From the NCBI RefSeq assembly GCF_004803505.1, contig NZ_SSWH01000006.1, forward strand, positions 142,150-206,149: a DNA stretch of 64,000 nt, given 5' to 3'. Below the pieces are notes generated by a model. That model worked only from the letters and a program-made list of their open reading frames with translations. It was not told the origin of the DNA and searched no databases. This document shows, in pieces, positions 18,508 to 27,289 of the stretch; the first letter of the stretch is position 1, and every line of letters begins with the position of its first letter. The translations under genes and the position numbers were made by a program. Origin of the DNA: Arthrobacter echini (GTDB taxonomy: Bacteria; Actinomycetota; Actinomycetes; Actinomycetales; Micrococcaceae).

Positions 18508-19320
18508 ATGATTCGCAGGAACAGCGCACTGCTCGCGGCAGTAGCCGCCGGAACCCTTCTACTGAGTGCCTGCGGCGGAGGCTCCGACGACGCCGACACC
18601 GGCTCGGACGCGACGCCCGGCTCGGAGGCCGGCGGCCTCAACCTCGTCACACCCGGCTCGCTCACCGTCTGCTCGGACGTCCCCTACCCGCCCTTCGAGT
18701 TCGAGGAGGACGGGGAGTACACCGGCTTCGATCTGGACCTCATGCGGGAGATCGCCACAGGCATGGAGCTCGAGTTCACCGTGCAGGACGTCGGCTTCGA
18801 CGGCCTCCAGAGCGGCGTCGCCTTCGGTGCGGGCACGTGCGATGTGGGCGCCAGTGCCATGACCATCACCGAGGAGCGCCAGCAGAGCCTCACCTTCTCG
18901 GACCCCTACTACGACTCGCTGCAGTCCCTCCTGGTCCCCGAGGGCTCCGACATCTCCTCGATCGAGGATCTGGGCGGCATGCGGGTCGGTGTGCAGCAGG
19001 GCACCACCGGCGAGAACTACGCGGGAGAGAACGCACCGGAGGATGCGGAGATCGTCTCCTTCCCGTCAGACGGCGAGATGTACGCCTCCATCCAGGCGGG
19101 TGGTGTGGACGCGCTCCTGCAGGATCTGCCCGTCAACATCGGCCACACCGAGGACGGCGCCTTCACCATCGCCGAGGAGTACGAGACGGACGAGCAGTAC
19201 GGCTTCGCGATGTCCCAGGACGGCACCGAGGAACTCGTCGCCGCGGTGAACGAGCAGCTCGCCGCTCTGCGGGACAGCGGCAGGTACCAGGAGATCTACG
19301 ACTCCTACTTCGCGGAGTAG
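18508..19320 (+). CDS. Amino acid ABC transporter substrate-binding lipoprotein
   Basis: 270 residues. A signal peptide ends in the lipobox LLSAC, so the mature protein is anchored outside the membrane. The SBP family 3 pattern follows: SLTVCSDVPYPPFEFEEDG, GFDLDLMREIA and FSDPYYDSLQSLLV. ATG 18508 has GTGAGG upstream, and a TACAAT box lies at 18456-18461. It is the first gene of a three-gene importer with a permease and an ATPase. Polar amino acids such as glutamate, glutamine or arginine are the usual ligands; which one is not visible. Confidence 0.87.
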   Translation: MIRRNSALLAAVAAGTLLLSACGGGSDDADTGSDATPGSEAGGLNLVTPGSLTVCSDVPYPPFEFEEDGEYTGFDLDLMREIATGMELEFTVQDVGFDGLQSGVAFGAGTCDVGASAMTITEERQQSLTFSDPYYDSLQSLLVPEGSDISSIEDLGGMRVGVQQGTTGENYAGENAPEDAEIVSFPSDGEMYASIQAGGVDALLQDLPVNIGHTEDGAFTIAEEYETDEQYGFAMSQDGTEELVAAVNEQLAALRDSGRYQEIYDSYFAE

Positions 19321-19395
19321 ACCTGCCCTGCCCGTGCGGCCGGATCGATGCCCGGCCGCGCGGGCGACCCCGCTGACGGAAGGTACATCCCGCGC

Positions 19396-20181
19396 GTGAA
19401 ACGCTCAACCCGCAGATATCTGGTCCAGGGCACTCTCTACGTCGTGTTCGTCCTGGTGGTCCTCTTCGTCGTGTTGTCCGCCGACTGGGAGCGGATCCAG
19501 CCCTACTTCTTCAACCCCGAGATCGCCGCGTCGCTCTTTCCGGACATCGTGCTGACCGCCGCGAAGAACACCGTCATCTACACCCTGATCGCCTTCGTGG
19601 GCGGTGTGCTCCTCGGACTTGTGCTGGCCCTCATGAAGCTCTCTCCGGTGCTGCCGTACCGCTGGCTCGCCACCGGCTTCATCGAGCTGTTCCGTGGCCT
19701 GCCCGCCCTGCTGGTGATCTTCGCCTTCGCCTTCGCCGTCCCCATCGCTCTCGAATGGCGACCGCCCGGGGGCAGCACGGGCGCCGGTCTGATCGGGCTC
19801 ATCATCGTGTCCTCCGCCTATATCGCGGAAACCATCCGCGCCGGCATCGAGGCCGTCCCCAAGGGCCAGACGGAGGCAGCACGCTCGCTCGGCCTGAACC
19901 CGCTGTGGACCATGATCACGGTGGTCCTCCCGCAGGCCTTCCGCATCATCACTCCGCCGCTGACGAACGAGCTCGTGATCATCATCAAGGACACCTCGCT
20001 GCTGTTCATCGTCGGGATGGCTCTGGACCAGCGGGAACTGACCACCTTCGCGCGCGACGCGCTCTCGAGCACGGCCAGCGCAACTCCGCTCGTGGTCGCG
20101 GCCCTGCTGTACCTGGTCATCACGTTGCCGCTCACCCAGCTGGTGGCGAAGCTCGAACGACACAACAAGAGAGGCCGGTGA
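19396..20181 (+). CDS. Amino acid ABC transporter permease (HisM/GlnP type)
   Basis: 261 residues from GTG 19396 (GGAAGG lies 12 bases upstream; an ATG at 19348 is also in frame). The coupling loop is visible as [20 protein letters not shown] with the following LPQAFR, and the usual late segment SLLFIVGM is present. A single permease gene suggests a homodimer. It is 75 bases downstream of the binding-protein gene, and its stop overlaps a possible GTG start of the ATPase. Confidence 0.87.
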   Translation: MKRSTRRYLVQGTLYVVFVLVVLFVVLSADWERIQPYFFNPEIAASLFPDIVLTAAKNTVIYTLIAFVGGVLLGLVLALMKLSPVLPYRWLATGFIELFRGLPALLVIFAFAFAVPIALEWRPPGGSTGAGLIGLIIVSSAYIAETIRAGIEAVPKGQTEAARSLGLNPLWTMITVVLPQAFRIITPPLTNELVIIIKDTSLLFIVGMALDQRELTTFARDALSSTASATPLVVAALLYLVITLPLTQLVAKLERHNKRGR

Positions 20182-20186
20182 GCCCC

Positions 20187-20957
20187 ATGGCACATCCAGT
20201 GACGGGCAGCACGACAGCACCCGTGGCCGTCCCCGCCATCGAGGTGCGCGAGCTGTGCAAGACCTACGGCAGCAACGACGTGCTCAAGGGCATCGATTTC
20301 CACGTGGACCAGGGCGAGGTGGTCTGCGTCATCGGCCCCTCCGGGTCCGGCAAGTCGACGCTGCTGCGCTGCGTCAACCGGCTCGAGGAACCCACCAGCG
20401 GCGTCATCATGGTGGAGGGGATCGACATCACCGACAGCGAGACGGATCTCGATGCCATCCGGACGCGCATCGGCATCGTGTTCCAGCAGTTCAATCTGTT
20501 CCCGCATCTGACGGTCCTGCAGAATCTGACCCTCGCCCAGCGACGGGCGAAGAAGCGCGGCAAGCGCGAAGCGGCAGAGATCGCACGGCGGAACCTCGAG
20601 AAAGTGGGTCTCGCGGAGAAGGCGGACGCGTTCCCGGCGCAGCTCTCGGGCGGTCAGCAGCAGCGTGTTGCCATCGCGCGGGCGCTGTCGATGGATCCGG
20701 ACATGATGCTCTTCGACGAGCCGACCAGCGCGCTCGACCCGGAGCTCGTGGGTGATGTCCTGGGGGTCATGAAGCAGCTCGCGAGCGAAGGGATGACCAT
20801 GATGGTGGTCACGCACGAGATGGGTTTCGCACGCGAGGTGGGCGACCGCGTGGTCTTCATGGACGGCGGCGTGGTGGTGGAGCAGGGCGTGCCCGAGGAC
20901 GTCCTGGGCGATCCGCAGCACGAGCGGACGCAGTCGTTCCTCTCCAAGGTGCTCTGA
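20187..20957 (+). CDS. Amino acid ABC transporter ATP-binding protein (GlnQ type)
   Basis: 256 residues. Walker [10 protein letters not shown] at 50-58, Q-loop [13 protein letters not shown] around 98-110, signature LSGGQQQR at 153-160, Walker B MLFDEP at 174-179 and switch His in [12 protein letters not shown]. This is the polar amino acid uptake ATPase group. ATG 20187 is chosen; GTG 20178 (overlapping the permease stop as GTGA) would add three residues and could couple translation. The gene ends five bases before the convergent menD stop. Confidence 0.9.
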   Translation: MAHPVTGSTTAPVAVPAIEVRELCKTYGSNDVLKGIDFHVDQGEVVCVIGPSGSGKSTLLRCVNRLEEPTSGVIMVEGIDITDSETDLDAIRTRIGIVFQQFNLFPHLTVLQNLTLAQRRAKKRGKREAAEIARRNLEKVGLAEKADAFPAQLSGGQQQRVAIARALSMDPDMMLFDEPTSALDPELVGDVLGVMKQLASEGMTMMVVTHEMGFAREVGDRVVFMDGGVVVEQGVPEDVLGDPQHERTQSFLSKVL

Positions 20958-20962
20958 CCTAG

Positions 20963-22714
20963 CTAGCCGACGGCGGCGGACACCGCCCGCCGGATGCGCG
21001 CGTGAAGCTCCCGCAGACCGCTGCGCCGGGTCTGCACCTCGAGGACGGAGCGCCCGACGACTGGCCGCACCAGCGCAGACCCCAGCTCCTCGAGCGTTCT
21101 CGCCCGCTCGTACCCGAGACCGTACGCAGCGGCCAGGGCGGCGACGTCGACGGCGTGCGGCGTGCCGAAGAGGCGCTCGACGGCGGACCCGTAGCGGTCC
21201 GTCGTCGTCTCGGCTCCATGTTCGAGCAGACCGAAGATCGCGCCGCCGCCGTCGTTGAGCACCACGATCTGCAGATCCGGCTGCACCTCACCGTTGCCGA
21301 TCAGCAGCCCACCGACGTCGTGCAGGAAGGTGAGGTCCCCCAACAGGACACGTGTGGGGACACCGTTCGCAAGGGCGACGCCTGTCGCGGTCGAGATGGT
21401 GCCGTCGATGCCGGCGAGACCCCGATTGGCGAAGACCTCCAGCGGATGCCGGTCCGCGGACGCCATGAGATCCACGTCGCGAATGGGATTGGAGGAGCCG
21501 AGCACGAGATTGCCCTCCGTACCGGCCCATACCGCCTCGGCGACGTGCAGGCCGGTGAGCTCCACCTCGTCGTCGAGCAGTGCATGGATCGCGGCGTCCG
21601 CTCGTGCCCCGGCTTCCTGCCACGTGCGCAGCCACCCCTCCTCCCCGCGGGAGGCGAACGCGAGCAGCTCGGGTAGATCGACGATGATCCGCTCGGGTCG
21701 GCGGCCCTCCTCGAACCATGCGACGGGCTCGGGCAGGTACAGCGCGTGCTCGACGTCGGACCGCGCCAGGAGCGCCGTCACGGGCCGGGAGAGTGTGGGC
21801 CGACCGAACACGATTACACGGGTGATCCTCGGTCCGAGTTCATCGAGCAGCAGACGGTACGCAGTAATCGCATTTTTGCCGACACGCGCGTTCGACGACG
21901 GCTCGGCCAGCAAGGGGAGTTCGAGCTGCGCGGCGACGACGGCGGCGATGTCCCCGGCACCGTGTCCGGCGACGACCACCGTACGGCTGCCATGGCGCGG
22001 ACCGGTGCGTGGACTCGGCGCCTGCCCTGCCGCGCTGAGAGCGGCCCTGTCCGACCGGGTAGTACCGGACGGAACCGGCACCGGCTCCACGGCCGCCGGA
22101 GGTGCGACCGCCTCCTGAGCATCATCGTGATTCGGCGAGCGGTCCCCCGTCGGCACGAGCGGGTCCCGGAACGCGAGATTCAGGTGCACGGGACCACGCG
22201 GGGTGTGACCCGCGTCGCCGCCGAGTGCGGCCCGGAGTGCCGCCGTGACGGGACCGGTCGGGTCGTCCCCGGCGGCGACGTCGAAGTCCGTGCGTACGTG
22301 CACGCCGAACAGCTGCGGCTGCACGGTGGTCTGGTTGGCCCCGGTCCCCCGCAGCTCGGCGGGCCGGTCGGCCGACACGACCACGAGGGGCACCGCCGCG
22401 TGGTTCGCCTCCATGACGGCGGGCAGGAGTTCTCCCACGGCTGTGCCCGACGTCGTCACGATGGCAACCGGACGGCCCGCACCCAGGGCCAGGCCCAGTG
22501 CCGTGAAGCCCCCGGAGCGTTCGTCGATGCGCACGTGCAGGCGCACGCGCCCTGCCGCCTCCGCGTCGGCGAGCGCGTAGGCCAGCGGCGCACTGCGGGA
22601 CCCGGGGGCGACGACGACGTCGGTGACGCCGCCCGCGATGAGTGCTGCGACGGCTCGCGCTGCCGATGCGGCGGAATCGAGGGCAGGATCAGGATCGGTC
22701 GCGGATTCGGTCAC
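20963..22714 (-). CDS. menD: SEPHCHC synthase (2-succinyl-5-enolpyruvyl-6-hydroxy-3-cyclohexene-1-carboxylate synthase)
   Basis: 583-residue thiamine diphosphate enzyme joining isochorismate and 2-oxoglutarate. Typical MenD segments are VVVAPGSRSAPLAYAL, DERSGGFTALGLALG, TTSGTAVGELLPAV and the ThDP/Mg site around LGDLTFLHDVGGLL with VVLNDGGGAIFGLL. The start is the GTG at 22714, which overlaps the menC stop as GTGA, so menC and menD are coupled. An upstream ATG would extend the protein into menC and is not needed. Confidence 0.92.
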   Translation of the reverse strand: MTESATDPDPALDSAASAARAVAALIAGGVTDVVVAPGSRSAPLAYALADAEAAGRVRLHVRIDERSGGFTALGLALGAGRPVAIVTTSGTAVGELLPAVMEANHAAVPLVVVSADRPAELRGTGANQTTVQPQLFGVHVRTDFDVAAGDDPTGPVTAALRAALGGDAGHTPRGPVHLNLAFRDPLVPTGDRSPNHDDAQEAVAPPAAVEPVPVPSGTTRSDRAALSAAGQAPSPRTGPRHGSRTVVVAGHGAGDIAAVVAAQLELPLLAEPSSNARVGKNAITAYRLLLDELGPRITRVIVFGRPTLSRPVTALLARSDVEHALYLPEPVAWFEEGRRPERIIVDLPELLAFASRGEEGWLRTWQEAGARADAAIHALLDDEVELTGLHVAEAVWAGTEGNLVLGSSNPIRDVDLMASADRHPLEVFANRGLAGIDGTISTATGVALANGVPTRVLLGDLTFLHDVGGLLIGNGEVQPDLQIVVLNDGGGAIFGLLEHGAETTTDRYGSAVERLFGTPHAVDVAALAAAYGLGYERARTLEELGSALVRPVVGRSVLEVQTRRSGLRELHARIRRAVSAAVG

Positions 22715-23763
22715 GACCCCATCCTCACACCCGACAGGACGGCATGGGTGCGGCGGAGCCTCTCCAGCCACCACCGCGTGCGCTCCGGTGCGGCAGCGAA
22801 GCGCTCCAGCCGGGTCCGGGACACGGCGACGTCGCGCACCGGCAGGGATCCGGCGTCGGGCATCAGGGAGGACTGCGTCACGTCGCCGGCCATGAGCGAG
22901 ACCGTGGCGAGTCCGCAGGCGTAGGGCAGCTCCGGCAGCGCGGCGGCGAGGGCCACGCCGGCGCGAATGCCCACGGAGGTGTCCAGTGCGGAGCTGACGA
23001 CGGCAGGAAGCCCGGCCTGCGCGATGATCTCCAGCGCCCGGCGGACACCACCGAGGGGTGGCGCCTTGATGACGAGGAGATCGGCCGCATCCTCACGGGC
23101 CACGAGCAGCGGATCCTCCTGGCGCCGGACGCTCTCGTCCGCGGCGACGAGCACACCGTACCCGCGTCGCTGCACCTCCAGGCGAACAGTGCGTAGACCC
23201 GGGATGTCGGCCACGGGCTGCTCCACGTACTGCAGGTCGAAACGGGCCATGGCGTCGACGGCAGCGAGCGCCTCGTCCGTGCTCCAGCCACCATTGGCGT
23301 CGAGCTTGATACCGGCGTCGGGCAGCAGGCGGCGCACCTCCGCGACCCGGGCGACGTCGTCGGCGAGGCTCTGTCCCCGCTCGGCGACCTTGATCTTGAC
23401 CGCGCCGACACGCCCGAAGCGGGTGAGGACCATTTCCACGCGACCCGGTTCGACGGCGGGGACCGTCGCATTGACCGGGATCGACGTGCGGACCGGTGCA
23501 GGGAAACCATGCCACGCCGCCTCGAGCGCGCAAGCGAGCCAGGGCGCGGACTCGACGTCGTCGTACTCCAGGAACGGGCAGAACTCTCCCCAGCCCACAG
23601 GCCCCTCGACCAGGAGGGCCTCGCGCTCGAGAACGCCGCGGAACTTCACCCGCATGGGGATGGAGACCACCCGTGCGGAGGAGATCACGTCGTGGAGGTC
23701 GGGCACGGGAAGCGGCCGGCCGCCCACGAAGGGATCCGGCGGAGGGTTGGACACAGCGCTCAC
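22711..23763 (-). CDS. menC: o-Succinylbenzoate synthase
   Basis: 350-residue enolase-superfamily dehydratase. The catalytic KxK pair is K123 and K125 (KIKV), metal ligands are Asp155 (KLDANGG), Glu181 (YVEQP) and Asp209 (AADES), and a second catalytic lysine lies in VIKAPPLGG. GTG 23763 begins the frame. It is upstream of and coupled to menD. Order menC-menD on the minus strand, separated from menF by the ABC transporter, keeps three early steps of the pathway within 7 kb. Confidence 0.9.
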   Translation of the reverse strand: MSAVSNPPPDPFVGGRPLPVPDLHDVISSARVVSIPMRVKFRGVLEREALLVEGPVGWGEFCPFLEYDDVESAPWLACALEAAWHGFPAPVRTSIPVNATVPAVEPGRVEMVLTRFGRVGAVKIKVAERGQSLADDVARVAEVRRLLPDAGIKLDANGGWSTDEALAAVDAMARFDLQYVEQPVADIPGLRTVRLEVQRRGYGVLVAADESVRRQEDPLLVAREDAADLLVIKAPPLGGVRRALEIIAQAGLPAVVSSALDTSVGIRAGVALAAALPELPYACGLATVSLMAGDVTQSSLMPDAGSLPVRDVAVSRTRLERFAAAPERTRWWLERLRRTHAVLSGVRMGS

Positions 23764-23911
23764 ACGCTCAGGCTACGGGAGCGTTGCCACGCAGCACTCC
23801 CGGAGCAGAAGCTCCGAGACGACGGGGCCCACGACCCTACGGAGCCGACGTGCATCGGGCAGACCTGTAACACCACCGGAATTCACAGGCGCATGTGGAA
23901 GCATTGACGCG

Positions 23912-24814
23912 ATGCCTCAGCAGATGACCGGCCCCGCAGGGCGAGCACCGTGGCTGCCGATAGTCTTCGTCCTGGCGGCAGCAGGCTGTGCAGCAGCGCT
24001 CGGATGGACCTACTGGGCCTTCGTCCGGACCACACGGGGCCAGTTCGCCGACGAGTCGGCGCTGCGTCAGGCAGCTCTGCTGGCACCGGAGACGAAGGGC
24101 GCTTTCCTCAGCTTCCTCGACACCCTGCCGACCATCTCGCTGATCCTCACGGCAGCCGCCATCCTCCTCGTCGCGGTGCTGCGCAGACGATACCCGGCGG
24201 CCATCGTCGCGACCGGCGTCATCGCCGCCTCGAACCTCACGACGCAGCTGCTGAAGAACGTCGTCCTCGATCGCCCGGACCGGGGCGTGGAGACACTGAG
24301 CTTCAACTCGCTGCCGTCCGGGCACACGACCCTCGCAGCCTCCACGGCAGCCGCCGTCCTCCTGATCGTGGCGCCGCGGTGGCGTCCGTTCGCTGCGGCG
24401 ATGGGTGGGGCGTACTCCGTCCTTGCAGGGGCTGCCACCTACGTCAATCTCTGGCACCGCCCGGCCGACGTCGTCGCGGCCCTGCTCGTCGTCGGCGGCT
24501 GGACACTGCTCGCCGGACCGGTGATCCTGCGGACGGACGGACAAGGAAGCACCCGGCGGGCAGCGGGCGCCGGGTGGGGATCCTCGCGTCGCTGGCTCGT
24601 GCTGTGCTGGACGCTGGGTGTCGGTGGCCTGGTGCTCTCGGCCCTGGTGTACCTCACGGTTCGGGCCGACCTCCCGTTCCCGGCTCCGGATGCCGGCCGC
24701 CCGCTGTTCTTCTGGTGGGGCCTGCTGTGGATCACCGGCGTAGGTTTCGTCCTGGCAGCCGCGACAGGCTCACTCCTCGCGGCGGCCCGGCTCACCGGCA
24801 GGGCGCTTGCCTGA
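23912..24814 (+). CDS. PAP2-type membrane phosphatase
   Basis: 300 residues with about six helices. Phosphatase motif 1 is KNVVLDRPDR, motif 2 PSGHTT, and motif 3 reads WHRPADV with His and Asp four apart; the usual Ser-Arg before the histidine is not present, which weakens a catalytic claim. Relatives remove phosphate from undecaprenyl diphosphate or phosphatidate at the outer face of the membrane. ATG 23912 (or 23924) is used. It ends 33 bases before the convergent MFS gene. Confidence 0.8.
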   Translation: MPQQMTGPAGRAPWLPIVFVLAAAGCAAALGWTYWAFVRTTRGQFADESALRQAALLAPETKGAFLSFLDTLPTISLILTAAAILLVAVLRRRYPAAIVATGVIAASNLTTQLLKNVVLDRPDRGVETLSFNSLPSGHTTLAASTAAAVLLIVAPRWRPFAAAMGGAYSVLAGAATYVNLWHRPADVVAALLVVGGWTLLAGPVILRTDGQGSTRRAAGAGWGSSRRWLVLCWTLGVGGLVLSALVYLTVRADLPFPAPDAGRPLFFWWGLLWITGVGFVLAAATGSLLAAARLTGRALA

Positions 24815-24847
24815 TCGCTCCGGCGCCCGCCCCGCCGGGAACGCCGA

Positions 24848-26206
24848 CTACTCGTGGCGCAGGGGTTCGGCGGAGGTCTCGCGCGAGACGGCGACGGCGA
24901 TCAGCGACACGACCGCTGCGGCGACGAGATACCAGGCAGGAGCCAGGTCGCTTCCCGATACGCCGATGAGGTAGGTCGCCACGAACGGCGCGGTGCCGCC
25001 GAAGATCGCGTTCGAGAGATTGAAGCTGACAGCGAAGCCGGTGTAGCGCACGCGGGTGGGGAACATCTCCGCGAGGAAGCACGGCAGCGTCCCGTCGTTG
25101 AGCGTGAGCATGGCGCCGAGGAGGATCTGGACCAGGACGATGACCAGGAAACTCCCCGTACCGAGCAGGGCGAATGCCGGCACGGTCAGCACGATGAACG
25201 TGATCGACGCCGAGATGAGCACCTTCTTCCGGCCGTAGCGGTCCGAGAGCGCCCCGGTCAGGAAGATGAAGCCGATGTAGGTGATCAGCGCGATGGTGGT
25301 GGCCAGGAAGGACTCCGTGGCACCGAGGCCCAGCTCCGCGGAGAGATACGTGGGCATGTAGCTGAGGATCACGTAGAAGCCGACGGCGTTGAGCAGCACG
25401 GCCCCGCCTGCCCGGAGCAGCAGACGCCAGTGGAGGCGGAAGAGGCTGGCGACCGGCGCCTTGATGGTCTCGTCCTCCTCCGCCAGCTCGCGGAACACCG
25501 GGGTGTCCTCGAGCTTGGTCCGGATGTAGCGCCCGATCAGGCCCATGGGGGCGGCGAGGAGGAAGGGCAGACGCCAGCCCCAGCTGCTCATGGCGTCGTC
25601 GTCGAGCAGGGTGGTCAGCAGGCCCGCGATGAGTGAGCCGAGCAGGAGCCCGGCCGCCGTGCTCGCCGGCACCACGGCCGCGTAGAGCCCGCGCTTCTTC
25701 TCGGGGGCGTACTCGACGAGGAACGCCGAGGCACCGGCGTACTCGCCGGAGGCGGAGAAGCCCTGGACCACGCGGAGGAGCAGGAGCAGGATCGGCGCCC
25801 AGATGCCGATGACGGCGTAGCTGGGGATGAGGGCGATGCAGAACGTCGCACCGGACATGATCAGGATCGAGAGGGACAGCGCGGTCCGCCGTCCCACCTT
25901 GTCGCCGATGTGCCCCCACACGAAGCCGCCGATCGGCCGCACCAGGAAGGAGATCGCGAAGAGCGCGAAGGTGAGCAGGAGGCCCGTCTGCGGATCGGAC
26001 TCCGGGAAGAAGACCGCCGCGATCGTGACCGCCAGATATCCGTAGACGGCGTAGTCGAACCACTCGACGAAGTTGCCGATGAAGCTCGCCGCAATGACTC
26101 GCCTGCGGGTGCTGCTGTCCACCGTGATCGGTGCGAACGTCTCGTCCAGACCCACGGGAGATGCCCCCGTGGTAACGGAACTGCGGTTGTCCTCGTTCTC
26201 CGCCAT
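24848..26206 (-). CDS. MHS-family MFS transporter (ProP/KgtP type), sox-associated
   Basis: 452 residues, twelve helices. The metabolite:H+ symporter signature is clear: GNFVEWFDYAVYGYLA, LVRPIGGFVWGHIGDKVGRR and later LSDRYGRKK. Relatives import betaine, proline, 2-oxoglutarate or similar acids with protons. ATG 26206 has GAGGTGG upstream; the longer frame into 26254 overlaps the operator. It follows the sox-purU unit but has its own promoter and a GTTGC-N7-GCAAC operator shared with the BCCT transporter and creatinase promoters, so its substrate is probably part of the creatine/sarcosine/betaine set. That is inference. Confidence 0.85.
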   Translation of the reverse strand: MAENEDNRSSVTTGASPVGLDETFAPITVDSSTRRRVIAASFIGNFVEWFDYAVYGYLAVTIAAVFFPESDPQTGLLLTFALFAISFLVRPIGGFVWGHIGDKVGRRTALSLSILIMSGATFCIALIPSYAVIGIWAPILLLLLRVVQGFSASGEYAGASAFLVEYAPEKKRGLYAAVVPASTAAGLLLGSLIAGLLTTLLDDDAMSSWGWRLPFLLAAPMGLIGRYIRTKLEDTPVFRELAEEDETIKAPVASLFRLHWRLLLRAGGAVLLNAVGFYVILSYMPTYLSAELGLGATESFLATTIALITYIGFIFLTGALSDRYGRKKVLISASITFIVLTVPAFALLGTGSFLVIVLVQILLGAMLTLNDGTLPCFLAEMFPTRVRYTGFAVSFNLSNAIFGGTAPFVATYLIGVSGSDLAPAWYLVAAAVVSLIAVAVSRETSAEPLRHE

Positions 26207-26225
26207 GATCCACCTCTTCGTCGGA

Positions 26226-26242
26226 GTTGCATTCAATGCAAC
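26226..26242. promoter_or_regulatory. Operator GTTGC-N7-GCAAC (MHS transporter)
   Basis: GTTGCATT and AATGCAAC flank a single central base, a perfect 8+8 palindrome. It starts about six bases after the predicted transcription start and ends 20 bases before the ATG. The same GTTGC-N7-GCAAC geometry occurs at 35504-35520 and 38329-38345. Confidence 0.72.
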
Positions 26243-26253
26243 ATGGTTGCACA

Positions 26254-26282
26254 AGACTATGAGTGCGCAACGTCACAGTCAA
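26254..26282 (-). promoter_or_regulatory. Promoter of MHS transporter gene
   Basis: On the minus strand TTGACT (26282-26277) and TAGTCT (26259-26254) are separated by 17 bases. Further GTTGC (within the spacer) and GCAAC half-sites flank the -10 in addition to the main operator. Confidence 0.6.
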
Positions 26283-26351
26283 GGGTCGCCGCGATGTGTT
26301 TCAGCGGTGAGGTCCAGGACTGCGCTTCAAGGACGGACTCCGGGCACGAGA

Positions 26352-26377
26352 AAGCCGACCGGTGCTCCGGTCGGCTT
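26352..26377 (-). terminator. Intrinsic terminator after purU
   Basis: AAGCCGACCGG (26352-26362) and its complement (26367-26377) make an 11-bp stem with a 4-base loop, 41 bases after the purU stop. Read leftward it would end the glyA-sox-sdaA-purU message before the MHS transporter promoter. Confidence 0.7.
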
Positions 26378-26418
26378 CTCCTGTCGTGCTGATGACCGCG
26401 GTGCTGGAGACGGAACCC

Positions 26419-27288
26419 CTAGCGGAGGATCACGGTCCTGTTGCCGTGCAGTATCACGCGTCCCTCGCAGTGCCAGCGCACGGCGTTGCTCAACGCCTTG
26501 CACTCGGTGTCCCGGCCTGCGGCGACGAGGTCCTCCGGCCCGTAGGTATGGTCCACGTCCACCACCTGCTGGGAGATGATGGGTCCCTCGTCGAGCTCGC
26601 TGTTCACGTAGTGCGCGGTGGCACCGACGGTCTTCACACCGCGTGCATAGGCCTGGTGGTACGGCTTGGCACCCTTGAAGCTCGGCAGGAACGAGTGGTG
26701 GATGTTGATCGCCCGTCCGTCCAGCTTGCGGGTGAGCTCGTCGCTGAGGACCTGCATGTACCGGGCCAGTACCACGAGCTCAACCTCGAACTCGCCGACC
26801 AGCTCGAGCAGGCGCGCCTCCGCCGCCGGCTTGGTCTCCGGTGTGACGGGGACGTGGAAGAACGGGATGCCGTGCCACTCGACGAGCGCCTGATGGTCTC
26901 GGTGGTTCGACACCACGGCGACCACCTCCACGTTCAGTTCCCCGTTCCTCGTGCGGTAGAGCAGGTCATTGAGGCAGTGACCGAACCTGGACACCATGAT
27001 CAGCACGCGCCGCCGGGATCTGTGCGCCTCGAGCCGCCAGCGCATCCCGTACCGGTCCGCAACGTCACCGAAGGCCTCGCGGAGGGCCCCGGCTGTGGTG
27101 CCGGCGTCGGACCGGAAGTGCAATCGCATGAAGAAGTGCTGTTCGGAGCGCTCCCCGAACTGCTTGCTGTCGATGATGTCGCACCTGTGCTCCAGCAGGA
27201 ATCCGGAGACGGCGTGGACGAGCCCCGGGACATCGGGGCAGTCCAGTGTCAGGACGTACTCGTGTGCCACCTCGGCACTCTCTGCCAC
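26419..27288 (-). CDS. purU: Formyltetrahydrofolate deformylase
   Basis: About 289 residues. An N-terminal ACT domain (YVLTLDCPDVPGLVHAVS) precedes a formyltransferase-like domain with INIHHSFLPSFKGAKPYHQA and VGATAHYVNSELDEGPII, the catalytic Asn-His-Asp region. It hydrolyses 10-formyl-tetrahydrofolate to formate and tetrahydrofolate. In sarcosine-degrading bacteria this recycles folate loaded with methyl-derived carbon. The start is uncertain: GTG 27288, GTG 27270 and TTG 27300 are all in frame; the last overlaps sdaA. It is the final gene of the sox unit and is followed by a terminator hairpin. Confidence 0.9.
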   Translation of the reverse strand: MAESAEVAHEYVLTLDCPDVPGLVHAVSGFLLEHRCDIIDSKQFGERSEQHFFMRLHFRSDAGTTAGALREAFGDVADRYGMRWRLEAHRSRRRVLIMVSRFGHCLNDLLYRTRNGELNVEVVAVVSNHRDHQALVEWHGIPFFHVPVTPETKPAAEARLLELVGEFEVELVVLARYMQVLSDELTRKLDGRAINIHHSFLPSFKGAKPYHQAYARGVKTVGATAHYVNSELDEGPIISQQVVDVDHTYGPEDLVAAGRDTECKALSNAVRWHCEGRVILHGNRTVILR

Positions 27289-27289
27289 C

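Noticed and set aside
22967..23911. Long in-frame extension upstream of the PAP2 phosphatase start
   Set aside because: It lies over menC on the other strand and has no membrane or phosphatase sequence; the family begins near 23912.
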